DNA of 64,000 bases from Taxawa tesnikishii (nom. ined.) (Eukaryota; Ascomycota; Dothideomycetes; Dothideales), in NCBI GenBank assembly GCA_030247885.1, contig JAPDRO010000002.1, forward strand, positions 1,612,001 to 1,676,000, written 5' to 3'. The translations under genes were made by a program, and so were the position numbers. Every line of letters begins with the position of its first letter. The first letter of the stretch is position 1. Under the pieces are notes generated by a model that was not told the DNA's origin, ran no database searches, and saw only the letters and a list, made by a program, of their open reading frames with translations. Positions 1-11,168 of this stretch are shown here, one piece after another.

Positions 1-354
1 TTGCCTTCATTCTGCCCGGCTGTCGGCGAGAAATAGTGACTGAAACGATGCACGTGGCAAATATCTACGCCAGTCCTGTATGGCAAAGGAAATGGTCGCG
101 GAGGCATGGCTGGTTCTATGGTGAACCGTGAATGACAATTGGAGCGGAACTGAGGATGCAAAGGGAGGAGAAGCGGCGTTCATGAATGCCAAGCCTTGCA
201 TGTCGCGCCTTGCTCGTATTAACTTAATGACTTATGTATTCATGCTCCATCAAAGACACAAGAGGGCAAAGATGACAATGCCCGTTTGTCATCAACTTTG
301 CAGCCGACTTGGCATCTCCACGATGCTTGGTTCATGTTCTAGCTTATACACGCA
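1..354. other. 3' flank of the AP-1 beta gene, no gene seen
   Basis: This stretch lies downstream of the beta-adaptin stop codon. Only short unconvincing reading frames occur here, so it is probably 3' UTR plus intergenic DNA. Confidence 0.5.
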
Positions 355-2929
355 TTACAACATCAACAAATCCCCATTGCCGCTTCCAACAGTCGGCTGG
401 TAAACCTGCTGCGGCTGATTCTGGTTGACCACAAACATGGTCTCACCACCTTGGCCCACCACCGGACTGTCGCTGTAGCCTCCACCATTCATACTCAGAT
501 TCGCCATCTGTTGGGTGCCCACACCTGCAAAGTAGAGATCCGCTGCGTCAACGGCCGCTGCGAGGTCACCAGATCCGTTAGCGGCGTGCGAGTTGCTGTT
601 CATCTGCATGAGCGCGTCCCGTTCCTTCTTCGCATTCAGCGCTGCCTGATGACTCGGTAGGCGGTGCTTTTGGAGCGCTGGACTGTCTTGCACTATTCGT
701 GGCCGAGCCGTCCTGAAAACGCTCTTGATTGGCTTGAGGTAGATCGTAGCCAGCGTGCCGACTACCATACACATTTCTTGCAGGGTGACTGGATCCAGCT
801 TTTCGCTCTCTGCCGTAATGGGTGGCTTCTCGCCCATCACAATCTGCTTCGCTGCTGCCGGATTGGAAGACAGTAATCGCCAGTACATGTAACCTCGATC
901 GCGCAGGTCAGGGTTGTCCGTATCTTCGGTGGCCCACTTGAGCACCTTGGGCACCAGTTCTTGGCCTTTGGTTGGCCGCTGGATGAATAGCTTCACAGTT
1001 GCGGTAAGCAACGCTAGCTGCACTTCATGTGGCTCGTCTGAAAAAGTGTACAGGAAGTCGTCGAGGAGCACGTCGCTATTGTCGATGCGGTCTGCATACT
1101 GTCCGATAATCCAAATCATGGCAGCTTTGGCTTCGGGCTCGTCCAAAGAATCGAGATTTTCGCAGAGCGTGCTGATGATAGATTCATATTGATTCGGGTA
1201 TTTGCGGAAGATATTCCGGATGACGACCGTAGCTTCCTGCACAATGTAAGAGACTTTGGTCGCTACCAATTCGAGAAGCGTGTTGATGCATAACCGTGCT
1301 GCGGGTTCGATCTTAATGGCAAGCTTGCCAATTGCTCGGACAGACTTGCGGACGAAGTGGATGTCGATCTCCGTAGCATACCTAGAGCCTGTCAGCAACT
1401 ACCACAGGAGCGATGTCTGCGCGCGTGCTTACTCTCGCAGTTCTGTCAAGACCTCCTTGATGTTCTTCTCTGTTGCCAGCATGAAGATGAGCTCAAGCTT
1501 GGTAACCTTGACGTAGATTGGATCGTTGTACTTGCAGAAGAAGACGCGGATGTCGTTCCGTAAGATGTCCGGCCTCCTCTGTAGGATCAGCAGCGCGTTG
1601 CGCAGTGCCAAGTACTGTATTTCGTGCCCTTTCGAAAGCAGCGTAACGAGTGGTGGAGACAGTTTATTACATAAGCTGGTGATGACCTTTTCATCCGCAA
1701 CGTAGTTCATGAGGTACAAAACGACTCGTATGCATCCGAGGACAACAGCCGAATTGGTATGCGAGAGCCGAGGTGCTATACGCTCAGCGAGCAGAGTCGC
1801 CTCTTGAGAGTCGTGTGGTACGTAGTTCATCAGCGCTTCCAGAATGTATGTTTGACCCCATCTTGATGCACGTTAGCCTCGATCGATACCAGACGTATCT
1901 GCAACACATACTCTGAGCAGTCTGGGAGAATTTGTACAATCTTCGATGCGTTGGCGTAATCGATGGTGAGCTTGATCGACTCGCTCCGCTCCCAGATGTC
2001 CATCAAGCTGGCAAGTGCACTCGCGACAACTGTGGGATTCTCATCCCGCAGCATGCCATTGAGCTTGTCAATCAGATCAGAGTTCTCCACCAGCTGCTTC
2101 TCGTGGTCGTATAATTTTGCCACACAGAAGCATGCCGTCTTGCGAACATACGGATCCGCATCCCGCAGGAGATGTTTCACCGGTGACACTGCGGCCTCTA
2201 CGAACTCCCGCACGTGGATGTAAGACATAGTGCGGAGCGCCAAGGCGCGCATCAAAGGATTCGAGTCTTCCATGTCCTGGGCTAATCGTCAGTCAGTGAC
2301 CAGAAAACAAGGAAGTTGAGGCAGAAGTACCTGAACCAGAATGGGTAGCGCGTTGAGGGCTACGTCTGGCTTTATCCTAGCATAGTTGACCAAGTACAAG
2401 AAACACCTGCAAAGTCTCAGCCATCTCAGCCCAAAGATATACACATCCACCGTGCCCGTTGCACTGACATCTTCTTGATTTCCAGACTGGGTATCGTCAT
2501 GCATCCCACAATATCCGGGAACAAAGCAACCATGTCGTTGTTGCTCATGGTCATGTTCGCGACGATCTTCTTGAGCGCTATCTTCTTCGATGCATAGAGC
2601 TTGTCCTTCTTCCCTCCGCTACTTTGCAATTCCTGGCGCAGTTCCGCGACCTTGCCCTGTTGAGCGCGCGTATAAAATAAGCCTCTGTATTCAAGTGGAA
2701 TGGGTGGGAGCCATCGCGATTCGTAGGCAAGGTGTGGCATGAACATTCCGGTAGGCGTTGGACTCTGGTACAGAGCGAACGCATACGTGAAACTCATTCG
2801 TAGAATGGGGCGCGCTCAAGTGGCGCGTGTGTAATGGACGGAATCGAGCGAAGATAAGCGATACGGAGAACGAGAAGGGGAGACACGTACTCTTGCGAAG
2901 AGCTTCGCATCTCCAGTGTTGGAACTCAT
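355..2929 (-). CDS. APL2: AP-1 adaptor complex beta subunit (beta-adaptin)
   Basis: Large beta subunit of the AP-1 clathrin adaptor, which sorts cargo between the trans-Golgi network and endosomes. Six exons fit: 2929-2891, 2656-2469, 2406-2331, 2276-1912, 1861-1433 and 1381-355, giving 707 aa with no frame break. The product starts [20 protein letters not shown] and continues into the highly conserved HEAT-repeat trunk (for example [65 protein letters not shown]). It ends in a short hinge/tail with VQDSPALQK and no C-terminal ear domain, as expected for fungal AP-1 beta. All introns have GT-AG ends. The first exon carries only 13 codons, so a single-frame scan misses the true start. It is divergent to EMC4 across about 420 bp. 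The family assignment is very secure; AP-1 rather than AP-2 rests on overall similarity. Confidence 0.95.
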
Positions 2930-3349
2930 GGTCGGCCTGCGAAATGGTGGGCTGCCAAACCGTATGTATATCCCTCTTCTGCAGGCGGCTCTTCCAAGCT
3001 CCCCTCCTAATGCTCCCAAAGCAGGAAATCGTACCCGTCCGCGTGACACCTCGTACCGCCGAGATCACAAGAGTCGCATACCCTTGGCTAGATAGAAGAG
3101 ATAGTCGGTCTGATAACTTCTTGACAGGGTGATTGGTGTCTTGGGAACATTCATCCGACGAGTAGAGATTCTGGGGTACAGTAATTAAGGGTCGTGGGTC
3201 GTGCATCTATGCGGTCCGGTTCGGAGGTGAGCGGCGTCTGGTCGCGCCAAGACTTAAGACGTCGTCGACGTCGTCTCCCAGTCGAGGCAATCGAGTACAC
3301 TTGAAAGCCACAAGCGACTGAAGCTGGTGCTGTCCTCTGTCAAAACAAC
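2930..3349. promoter_or_regulatory. Divergent intergenic region between AP-1 beta and EMC4
   Basis: About 420 bp separate two outward-facing housekeeping starts. No separate gene is supported here. It probably holds both promoters and 5' UTRs. Confidence 0.45.
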
Positions 3350-4020
3350 ATGGCTGTCCCTCCGCCCCCACCACAATGGGTTCTCGATCTGAACTCTGCG
3401 CCTCCGTCTAGACCAAAGAATGCCAGCTTTCCCGACCCTCCAGGCTACACAGCGCCTAGCACAGCCTCCAAGGTACATCCACATCTCGCCTTGGGGTTAC
3501 TTTGACTAACGTCCTTGCAGTCTGGAAAGGCTTCCAAGTCCCAGTCCGCCGTGACAACTCGCAAGCCACCCAGCACCGAAGAGATGGACACACTGAAGCT
3601 GAAGAAGGCGTGGGAGCTCGCTATAGCGCCTGCCAAACAACTACCCATGAACGCTATAGGAATGTACATGTCCGGAAACAGTCTGCAGATATTCAGCATC
3701 ATGATGGTGTTCATGCTGTTCAAGAATCCGATTCAAGCCATCCTGAACATTCAGAACGTATTTGCGAGATTTGAGAGCACGGGTACGAAACAGAACATGC
3801 TACTGGTGAAGCTGGTCTATGTGGCTACAAACTTGTTGGCTGTAGGCTTGGGGTTATGGAAGGTGAATGGAATGGGCTTGTTGCCGTAAGTGGTCTTCAC
3901 ATCTCTACATCAGCTTAGGAAACCTGCTAATGTCTTACCAGAACGACGAGGTCAGATTGGTTAGCTTGGGAGACGGCACGAGAACCTTTGGAACGTGCAT
4001 ATCCGGCATTTCCAGCATAA
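3350..4020 (+). CDS. EMC4: ER membrane protein complex subunit 4
   Basis: Subunit of the EMC insertase of the endoplasmic reticulum (DUF1077 family). Exons 3350-3472, 3521-3885 and 3942-4020 join to 188 aa. The N terminus is a cytosolic Pro/Ser-rich stretch (MAVPPPPPQWVLDL), followed by the family core with LKKAWELAIAPAKQLPMNA, GNSLQIFSIMMVFMLFKNP and a second hydrophobic segment LLVKLVYVATNLLAVGLGLW. The last exon supplies the conserved SDWLAWETAREPLERA tail that ends the protein. Length and topology match the family. Introns begin GTACAT and GTAAGT. Confidence 0.93.
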
Positions 4021-4268
4021 CAACGTCTTTCCGACTCTATATCTGAAATGTCGAAACTCCAAGCACTACTCATGTAATCAATGTGTGCAATACTATAGCT
4101 AAAAAGGGTATCACTGATGATCAGAGATTCGCGACCAAAACAATATATACATGGGGGTGGTATCTTATGTATAAAGAGAGGCGATCCCACATCCGAGTGT
4201 TTCGAAGTTTACTCGGTCAAGGCCGCTAGTCAGAAGGTCCGCGCGGCGCACGGCGGGGTTGACAACGT

Positions 4269-5212
4269 TTACAGCTCTTTCTCCTTCGCAATGCCCTCTC
4301 TTTGTTCCTGGTGTCGAAGGTCCTTACGGCCAGTTGTGGGTCTGTCACTCACAGCGCTTGGGCCGCCTACGAGCTCAAATCCTTTGTGGAAGACATACTC
4401 AACGGCGTGCTCTACGGGCTCATCGAACATGAAAGGAAGTGCTGGCACAGCAGCAAGGCCAAGCTGTCAAGGCGTCAGCATCGTCTCTCATATACGACTG
4501 TTGTAACACTTACTCCGATCGGTCCCCATGTCCGAAGGGTCACGTTCTTGTTGTTCTTGAGAGCCCTGCCCGCATACTTCACGATGCTATGGATAGTGAA
4601 GGCAGGCAGGCCCATGGATGCGATACTTTGGAATACCGCTCTTTGCGCCATTACGGCCCTGTAGTCCTCTATCGGTACAACTCTTCCCGGATCGTTGCTT
4701 CCCAGGCTTCCTCCAGTAATGCCCGGTCCCAGTTTCGTCTGCGCCGCCTGGCCTGCGTTCGGCTTGTCGCTGCTTGTGATCCGATCTGCCGGCGAGTCTG
4801 TGTTGGGGTGAAGTACCCGCTGATTCCGTAGGTATGCCTTGTAGCCCTCGTGTGCGACATCTCCGGCCAAGTATGCCCATGAGACAGCGTATGCACCTTT
4901 CACGAGGTATGGGTGTGCGACTGGTCTGAAACTCTCTCCTATGTCGCTAGTGTAGGCGACATATCTATGGGCCGACAAGAGGATGGTACGGATGCGCGTT
5001 GCATAGGCGGCATATCTCAGGTTGGTTTCGGTGGACTCTGGCGCGTTTCCTTCGTAGAGTGCAGACCAGTACTTCTCCTCGTTGTCGAGTGTTTCCTGGA
5101 GCGCTGCCGGCAGCTTGGTGCGAGGTAGTGGTTTACTGAAATCCGGCCTCTCTCCCTGGCGTTCGTGAGGGATGTCGGAGAAGTCGGTCGGTGATTTATC
5201 GTCCTTGGTCAT
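4269..5212 (-). CDS. Mitochondrial fission process protein 1 (MTP18/MTFP1 family)
   Basis: Inner mitochondrial membrane protein of the MTP18 family, linked to mitochondrial fission in animals. Exons 5212-4514 and 4463-4269 give 297 aa. I chose the ATG at 5212 because the longer reading frame opens only with GTG. Recognisable blocks are RYVAYTSDIGESFRPVA, PYLVKGAYAVSWAYLAGDV with EGYKAY, the FQSIASMGLPAFTIHSIVKY segment, and, after the intron (GTAAGT), LGLAAVPALPFMFDEPVEH. The C-terminal extension is charged. It is head-to-head with the ATP synthase subunit K gene across 327 bp. Confidence 0.9.
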
Positions 5213-5539
5213 GTTGATAAGTCTGTCTGTTGTCGAGAGCAGGAGGGACAACAAGGGCACACGAGCAGGTGAAGAGGACAGACGTGATGCGGAGAGCTGG
5301 GTTGGAGCTGCCAGGGCAGGTTGCCTCGTGCCTGTGAGCGGGTAGTGACCTCATGTTTGATTTGTGTTTGCTCTCTCTCGCGTACTGTCCGGCTCGAACA
5401 GCTGATCCGTGCTTGCCGAGAGATCGCGAGAGAGGGCGAGCAAGCAGCTTCGAAAGATGGTCAAGAAGAGCGCTTGAAACCCTTACCTTTACCGCCGTCC
5501 AACAACACCTCTCATCAACACCTCTTGTACTCCGTCAAA
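5213..5539. promoter_or_regulatory. Short divergent promoter between two mitochondrial genes
   Basis: These 327 bp separate the MTP18-like gene (leftward) and ATP synthase subunit K (rightward). No further gene is visible. Coordinated expression is an inference from the spacing and the shared compartment. Confidence 0.4.
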
Positions 5540-5930
5540 ATGGTCGTCAAATACGATATCATGGGCCGCAAGATTGGCTCCCACTACGTACGCTTCTTCG
5601 CCATCTCCTTTTGCCCGAGCACAACACGCTTCCGGGGACACAGCGCATTGAGATGAACATGCTTCCCTACGCACTCGCGTGCTGACAGCGACTAACAGCT
5701 TGCCATCGGTGTCCTCGCCGCTCTCTTCGGTGGTATTGGCGCCGCAACTGGTGGTGCTAAGAAGTCGACCGCACAAGGCCCGCCGATCAATGCATCAAGC
5801 AAGGAGGAGGAGAACTTCATACAGTGCGTCTACCGCCAGTCAATCCCACATTTGGTACCGCCCCCAGATATTGACGACTATTTACAGAGACTTCTTGAAG
5901 GAGGCAGAAGGGAAGAAGCAGGGCCACTAA
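5540..5930 (+). CDS. ATP19: ATP synthase subunit K, mitochondrial
   Basis: Small accessory subunit of the mitochondrial F1Fo-ATP synthase, associated with dimer assembly in yeast. Three exons (5540-5587, 5699-5823, 5888-5930) give 71 aa. The protein begins MVVKYDIMGRKIGSHYLAIG and has one membrane segment (LAIGVLAALFGGIGAATGG). It ends in a charged tail with KEEENFIQDFLKEAEGKKQ, resembling the EEKFI..YLK tail of yeast Atp19. All introns are GT-AG. Because of its size no single exon is recognisable alone; the assignment rests on the joined product. Confidence 0.85.
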
Positions 5931-6356
5931 GCTCTTCGAGAAAGAGCCTGCAATGTACATTAGGATTCGGAGCCGGATATGGACGAGAGTGTAGCAATAT
6001 CGTCATGGGCTACTTTCACGCAGCGCATCATTGTTACAACACTTGGAGAAACGTATCAAGAGCATTGCGGTCTATACCACGGCACTAAATCATCATGTAC
6101 AGTGTTCCTGTTTCTGCTCGGATACCCAAACAGCTTCCTCTCTTCTTCCCAGAGGTGTATGATTTCATACTCTTTTCGTTATCAGTCTGCTGTCAAGTTG
6201 AACCACGACCATATTCATACAGTCTAGTGCTGCACGCCGGACATAACGGAGTCTGGAACCCGGATATTCCGTGGCGAGAGTCATACGACACTCTTTTCGA
6301 AATACAGCCTCGGGTCATATTCGTGGCGTTGTTGGATTTTGATTGATTGTCATAAC
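5931..6356. other. Convergent 3' region between ATP19 and the PTH11-like gene
   Basis: These 426 bp between two gene ends contain only short frames in both strands. I see no feature beyond probable 3' UTRs. Confidence 0.4.
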
Positions 6357-7693
6357 TCATTGTACAGATTCTTCCGATTCCCCATATCGGATTTCCCACT
6401 CCATATCAACTCTGATGCCACGATCGAACGATCTCCTGGTAATAGCATCTTTGGAGCACGTGCTCCCCATGCGTACAGCGCTATCAAACGAGGCTCGCCG
6501 TATGGACTGTATCGTCGCGACTGACGTGACATTGTCCGGCCTGCATGCGGTGGCGAACCACTGCGATCGCGTTCGTGCAGGAGCCGGCTTCATTGGAGCC
6601 AACATCGCATTGCTTCCCTTGTTTTCAGTGTCCCTCACCGCGTACGTTGACCAACGGGTGGTTGGTACTGGCATCATGACCTTCTGGAAGGGTTGCACAA
6701 AGGTTTTGAATGCCGGCACTGATGCGGTGACCAGCGTCAAAATCAACGTGATTTGGAGCCATACGGCTGGCTTTACGATGGCAAGGGAATAGTCATCTGC
6801 AGCCGCGACCTCCAGAGTGCGGCTCAAATGAATGACAGCAGCCAACAGAACTCTTGTTTCTAGTCAGTACGGTGTCATACAATGTTTGACCACAACGACT
6901 TACGGGATCCGAAATGCAAAAGCAGCAAGAACCAAAACCTTTGCTTTCCGCTTGGTTTGTACTGGTGCGACTAGGACGACCGGAACGATTATGATTGCCA
7001 GTTCAGTAAGAATGTCAAGGCATGTTACGACTTCCCATCGTATTTGCTACACCCAATGTCAGAATTTGATATAACGGTTGTTGCCTGACGATGCTTACCG
7101 TTCCAGGGCATGTCTCAAAGTTCCCTCCGGTTGGCGACTTGTTGGTCGAGCAGCCAGCAGAAAGTACAATCAGAGAGATAACCCCCAGGCGGCAGTGATT
7201 GCAACGAGTCCATTACAGAGAACAGCATTCAGTCGCTTGCTGTTGTTGAAAAGCCGCCGGACGAACAACGCTAGTGAGACTTTGGCTCCGGCATGAGCAA
7301 CGATAAACAGGACTTGCACCGCATAGAGCGAATTCTCCATGTGCAGGAGGCGAGACTTGGGTTCGAGCTCCAGCAAGGCATTGGACTTCCCGAGCCCGTG
7401 CGAACACGCTGTGAACATGGATGCCTGTTGGCAGATTGAGAGGACCTGAGCACTCACTTAGTAGTGATTGACAACAGAGTGTGGATGAATCTTACTGTCG
7501 CCGCCAGCAGCACCCAATCATCGATTTCATACATCCCTCTCCTGACGTGGAGTCTGATGGAGCATGTGATGAGTGGATAACATATCGCGAGCAGAGAAGC
7601 AATCCATATCCAGCCGGCTTTGTTGTCAGGAGTGATTCGCGTGTAGTAGCGAGCGCCTGGCGGAAGAGCGCTTTCTGCTAAGAGGTCGGACAT
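6357..7693 (-). CDS. PTH11-like integral membrane protein (fungal rhodopsin domain)
   Basis: Predicted seven-helix plasma-membrane protein of the fungal rhodopsin/PTH11-like family, candidate G-protein-coupled receptors. Exons 7693-7496, 7445-7099, 7046-6904 and 6852-6357 give about 394 aa. Family landmarks are the N-terminal helix WIWIASLLAICYPLITC followed by DDWVLLAATVLS, the ACSHGLGK loop, the RWEVVTCLDILTELAIIIVP helix and AFAFRIPVLLAAVIHL. The tail is cytosolic and Ser/Arg-rich. Exon 2 is 347 nt and needs one more base to stay in frame. The break falls at the run of five C at 7182-7186 (five G on the coding strand), where AITAAWG stops matching and VISLIVLSAGCSTNK continues in the next frame. 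This is either an assembly error or a recent lesion. Confidence 0.8.
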
Positions 7694-8391
7694 CCGAAGC
7701 GACTTTCGACGCAGTCAATGCTGACTGAAATTCCTCAATTGTACAGCAGATATCGAAGTGGAAGGATGAGGCAAAAGAGAAGCCGTTCAGTGTCAATGCC
7801 TACAACTACATGATAAGGGAAGGGGGCCTGGGACATTATGATGCTGCTTGTTGATCTTTGCACTATACCCACCCAACCACTGTCAAACGCCTACTAGAGG
7901 TTACCCCTTTCGAGAACGTTATACATATTGCCCTTTCCCCTGGGTCGGATTTATACAGAAGTGGATATAAGCCGTTTGTGACCCGCAACCTTATGGAATT
8001 CCAGACGCACGCTCTAGCCGCATACGGTTAATTGGTGTGGAGTCGGCATGAACCCTTCTCTCCAAGTCCACGCTAGCTTGGATTTCTGGTTGTTTAACGT
8101 CCAAACGTCGTCGATCATGCAAGCACTGCGAGCAAGAGCCCACGTACTTGCGAGCTTGTTTATGGCCACTCTCGAAGAAGACGCAATACCGTTTGTTGAC
8201 TGCAGGTACGCTGGCTCCAGGCCTGCGAACGCGTGAGAGCCTGCATAAGATGGCCACGCCCCTCGACGGTTATGGCTCCGTACTCGGCATTGGCGAGTGC
8301 TTCCATCTCCCTTCTCTAGTCTGCACCACTGGCGTCTCATTCTTGATTGTGGCTCTCCAATACCCTCCATACGCTTGGAACTCTGCCCATC
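7694..8391. other. Divergent intergenic region, no gene seen
   Basis: About 700 bp lie between the PTH11-like start and the permease start. It contains only short overlapping frames on both strands with no recognisable product. Promoters for both neighbours are likely here. Confidence 0.4.
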
Positions 8392-10477
8392 ATGCTCGCT
8401 GGCAGGAAGGATCCTTCGATCCGTTTCAGCACACAGACAGTCTCATCCAATCTGTCTCGAATATCTACTGAGCGCAGGACAGTCCATGGAGCTGCCGAGA
8501 TCATTGACTACAACGAGGCGGTTCGCGAAATCGACAGCACCGCCGTAGATGGTTATGGCTGCGCTTCGGCTGACCAGAAAGACATGTACAGAATGGGCAA
8601 GACGCAAGAGATGAGAGTGCGCCCACCTTCATCATCCGTTTCATCATCGTACTAACGGCAAGCAGAGGGTCTTCCGAGGGTTCTCTATACTGAGTTTTAC
8701 CACTCTGCTGATGGCTACGTGGGAATTCCTTCTGCTTACCAACACCCAAGGTTTGGTGGGCGGAGGTCGCGCTGGACTTTTCTGGTCCTATATCTGGACG
8801 ATGTGCGGATTTGGCCTAATGATCGTCAGCTTAGCAGAGATGGCCTCTATGGCGCCAACCTGCGGGGCACAGTATCACTGGTATGCCCTAAGTGAGTCTC
8901 GCATCTTGCACTTACTGACTGTGTGCCACTTAGGGTGTCAGAGTTTGCTCCGCGTCACATGCAGAGGTTCCTCAGCTATGTCACTGGTGAGTCTGCCTCA
9001 TCGTCGTCTCTCATAACGCTCTAATCATTCTTCTTTTGTTATTCGAAGAGTATCTTGTAAGACTGACGCCCTTCAGGTTGGCTCGCAACCCTGACCTGGC
9101 AAGCCAACAATGCCAGTGGTACATTTATCGCGGCAACTATGCTCAGATCTCTCGTTTCGCTTATCCATCCACACTCCGTAGAACATAGGTGGCAAGGTAG
9201 GAGTGTTTGTTGGCTCTCCCATGTGTCCGTTACTGACCGTTTGTCCCATTAGGAACTGTCTTCGTTCTCCCTGTCATGTTGTTCTGTATGGTATTCAACA
9301 TGTTCCTCTCCCGTCTTGGCCCGATGATACAAAACATCATGATGGTCGTACACGTCTTTGCCTTCTGTACCATCGTGGTGCTGCTTTGGGTTCTCGCACC
9401 GCACGTCGACGCAAAGGCTGCCCTTCTCACATTCGAATATTCGGGCGGTTGGTCTACGATGGGCTTATCCCTGATGGTTGGTCAGATCACCGCCGTGTAC
9501 AGCCTTGGAGGTAAGTTCCAAAAGGCTCCACTTTACTATACATTTTCTAATCTCTTACCAACTAGCCTCGGACTCCGCTGCTCATATGGCCGAAGAGGTA
9601 CGCGATGCCAGCATGTCCGTCCCACGCGCGATGATCGGATCATTCCTCCTCAACGGGGCTCTGGGATTGGTGGTTCTCGTCACCCTCATCTTCTCTATAC
9701 CAAGTGTGGAAGATGCGATCAACCACCCTTCCGGTTTCCCTCTGCTCTACGTCCTGAACCTGAGTATGCCCACTAATGCCGTGATCGGCATCTTCGTCCT
9801 GCTCTTCTTCTTGATCATGGGCGGAAATCTCAGTTGTTTAGCGTCCACTGCCCGCCAAATGTTCGCATTTGCCAGAGACCAAGGTCTTCCCTTTTCCTCC
9901 TTCATCGGCGAGGTACGTCAAGTCCCATAATTAGTTCAGTGGCCTTTGCTAATCCTTCTAGGTATGTCCGACCAAAAGAATACCCGCAAAGGCTGTCTTC
10001 ATCAGTTCCATAATCACGTTGTGTCTTTCGTTCATCAACATTGGCAGCTCGTCGGCCTTCAACGCGCTCATATCACTTACTGGGATCGCTCAAGTTGGTA
10101 CCTACGGCGTGTCGATAGCATGCATTTTGCATCGGCGCTTGACAGCTCCGCAGCTTCTGCCGGAGGCGCGATGGAGCCTCGGACGATTAGGGGTGCCTAT
10201 CAACGCTGCTGCTGTCGTCTACGCATCGTTTGCCTTCTTCTGGCTTGCCTGGCCGAACACAACTCCCGTGAATGCGGAGAACTTCAATTGGGCGTCTGTG
10301 GTTTTTGTTGTTGCAATACTCTGTTCCTTAGCCTACTATTTTTTCAAAGGCCGGAGAGAGTACGTCGGGCCTGTCATGGCAATCAAGGGCTACAGAAAGC
10401 AGGCACCTCCAAGGAAAGAGGCCTTCGAATGTCCATTCGACATCAACATGCATAACTTACGCTTCCTCTCCGATTAG
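8392..10477 (+). CDS. Amino acid/GABA/choline-type permease (APC superfamily)
   Basis: Predicted 12-helix plasma-membrane uptake carrier of the fungal APC family that includes GABA and choline permeases; the substrate cannot be told from sequence. Seven exons (8392-8616, 8666-8880, 8934-8986, 9077-9196, 9253-9510, 9566-9912, 9962-10477) give 577 aa with an intact frame. After a polar N terminus come EMRRVFRGFSILSFTTLLMA, GGGRAGLFWSYIWTMCGFG and AEMASMAPTCGAQYHWVSEF, then YVTGWLATLTWQANNASG, DSAAHMAEEVRDASMSVPRA (the conserved E-E-x-x-xAS-x-x-P block), STARQMFAFARDQGLPFS and the C-terminal helices. 8392 is the first ATG in frame. It converges with a second APC-type gene downstream. Confidence 0.85.
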
Positions 10478-11168
10478 ATAGCAGGGTATATCTATCGCCG
10501 CCTCGGTAGCTGTTTTGCGTTTCTAGACCTTTCCTTTTCTCATTGGTTCATGCTTAGACCTTGGTCTCTTTCTGTTATAACCGTATTCTCACGTGGCCAA
10601 CAACACATGCGTTCGAGCTACCTACTGGGGTCAAAGCTGCCGTTCAGTACGTGAAGCGAGCGCCCAGAAAAGCAGAATTGTCGTTCCAGTAATGGCCGTT
10701 ACAACGGTCGAGAAACTCCGTCCTTCCATCATGGCCTAACGCGTTGCGGCTCTAGCGAATAAACTAACCACGGAAAAGCAACCACCACTGGTACTCCGCA
10801 TTGCGACACGGGCACGGAAAGTATACGCGTGCTCAGGTGATGGTGGCTGTATGGACAACAAACGGTCGTCTACCTGTCCGACGTGATTCCGTCTTTTGCT
10901 AGTGTGGAGTGGAATAAGAGAATGATTGGATAGACGAGCTGGGTCAAACCAGAATTGAGCTGATCTCAAAGGATAGGGAGAACATTACACCTGCCGCCTT
11001 CGTCCACTGTCAGCCAGAAGTGAAAGACTCAATGAAGCCCAAGCGTTGCTGGAACGACACATTGAGTTCAACTGCATATTGATCCACATCATTGAAGTGA
11101 GCGATCGTGGAAAAATTGTGTGGTCCAGGGCCATGCACGCTTGAGCAGGTGAGAAGAGTGTTCTGAGC
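10478..11168. other. Convergent intergenic region between two permease genes
   Basis: About 690 bp hold the 3' ends of two facing genes. I see no credible coding frame or RNA gene. Confidence 0.4.
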
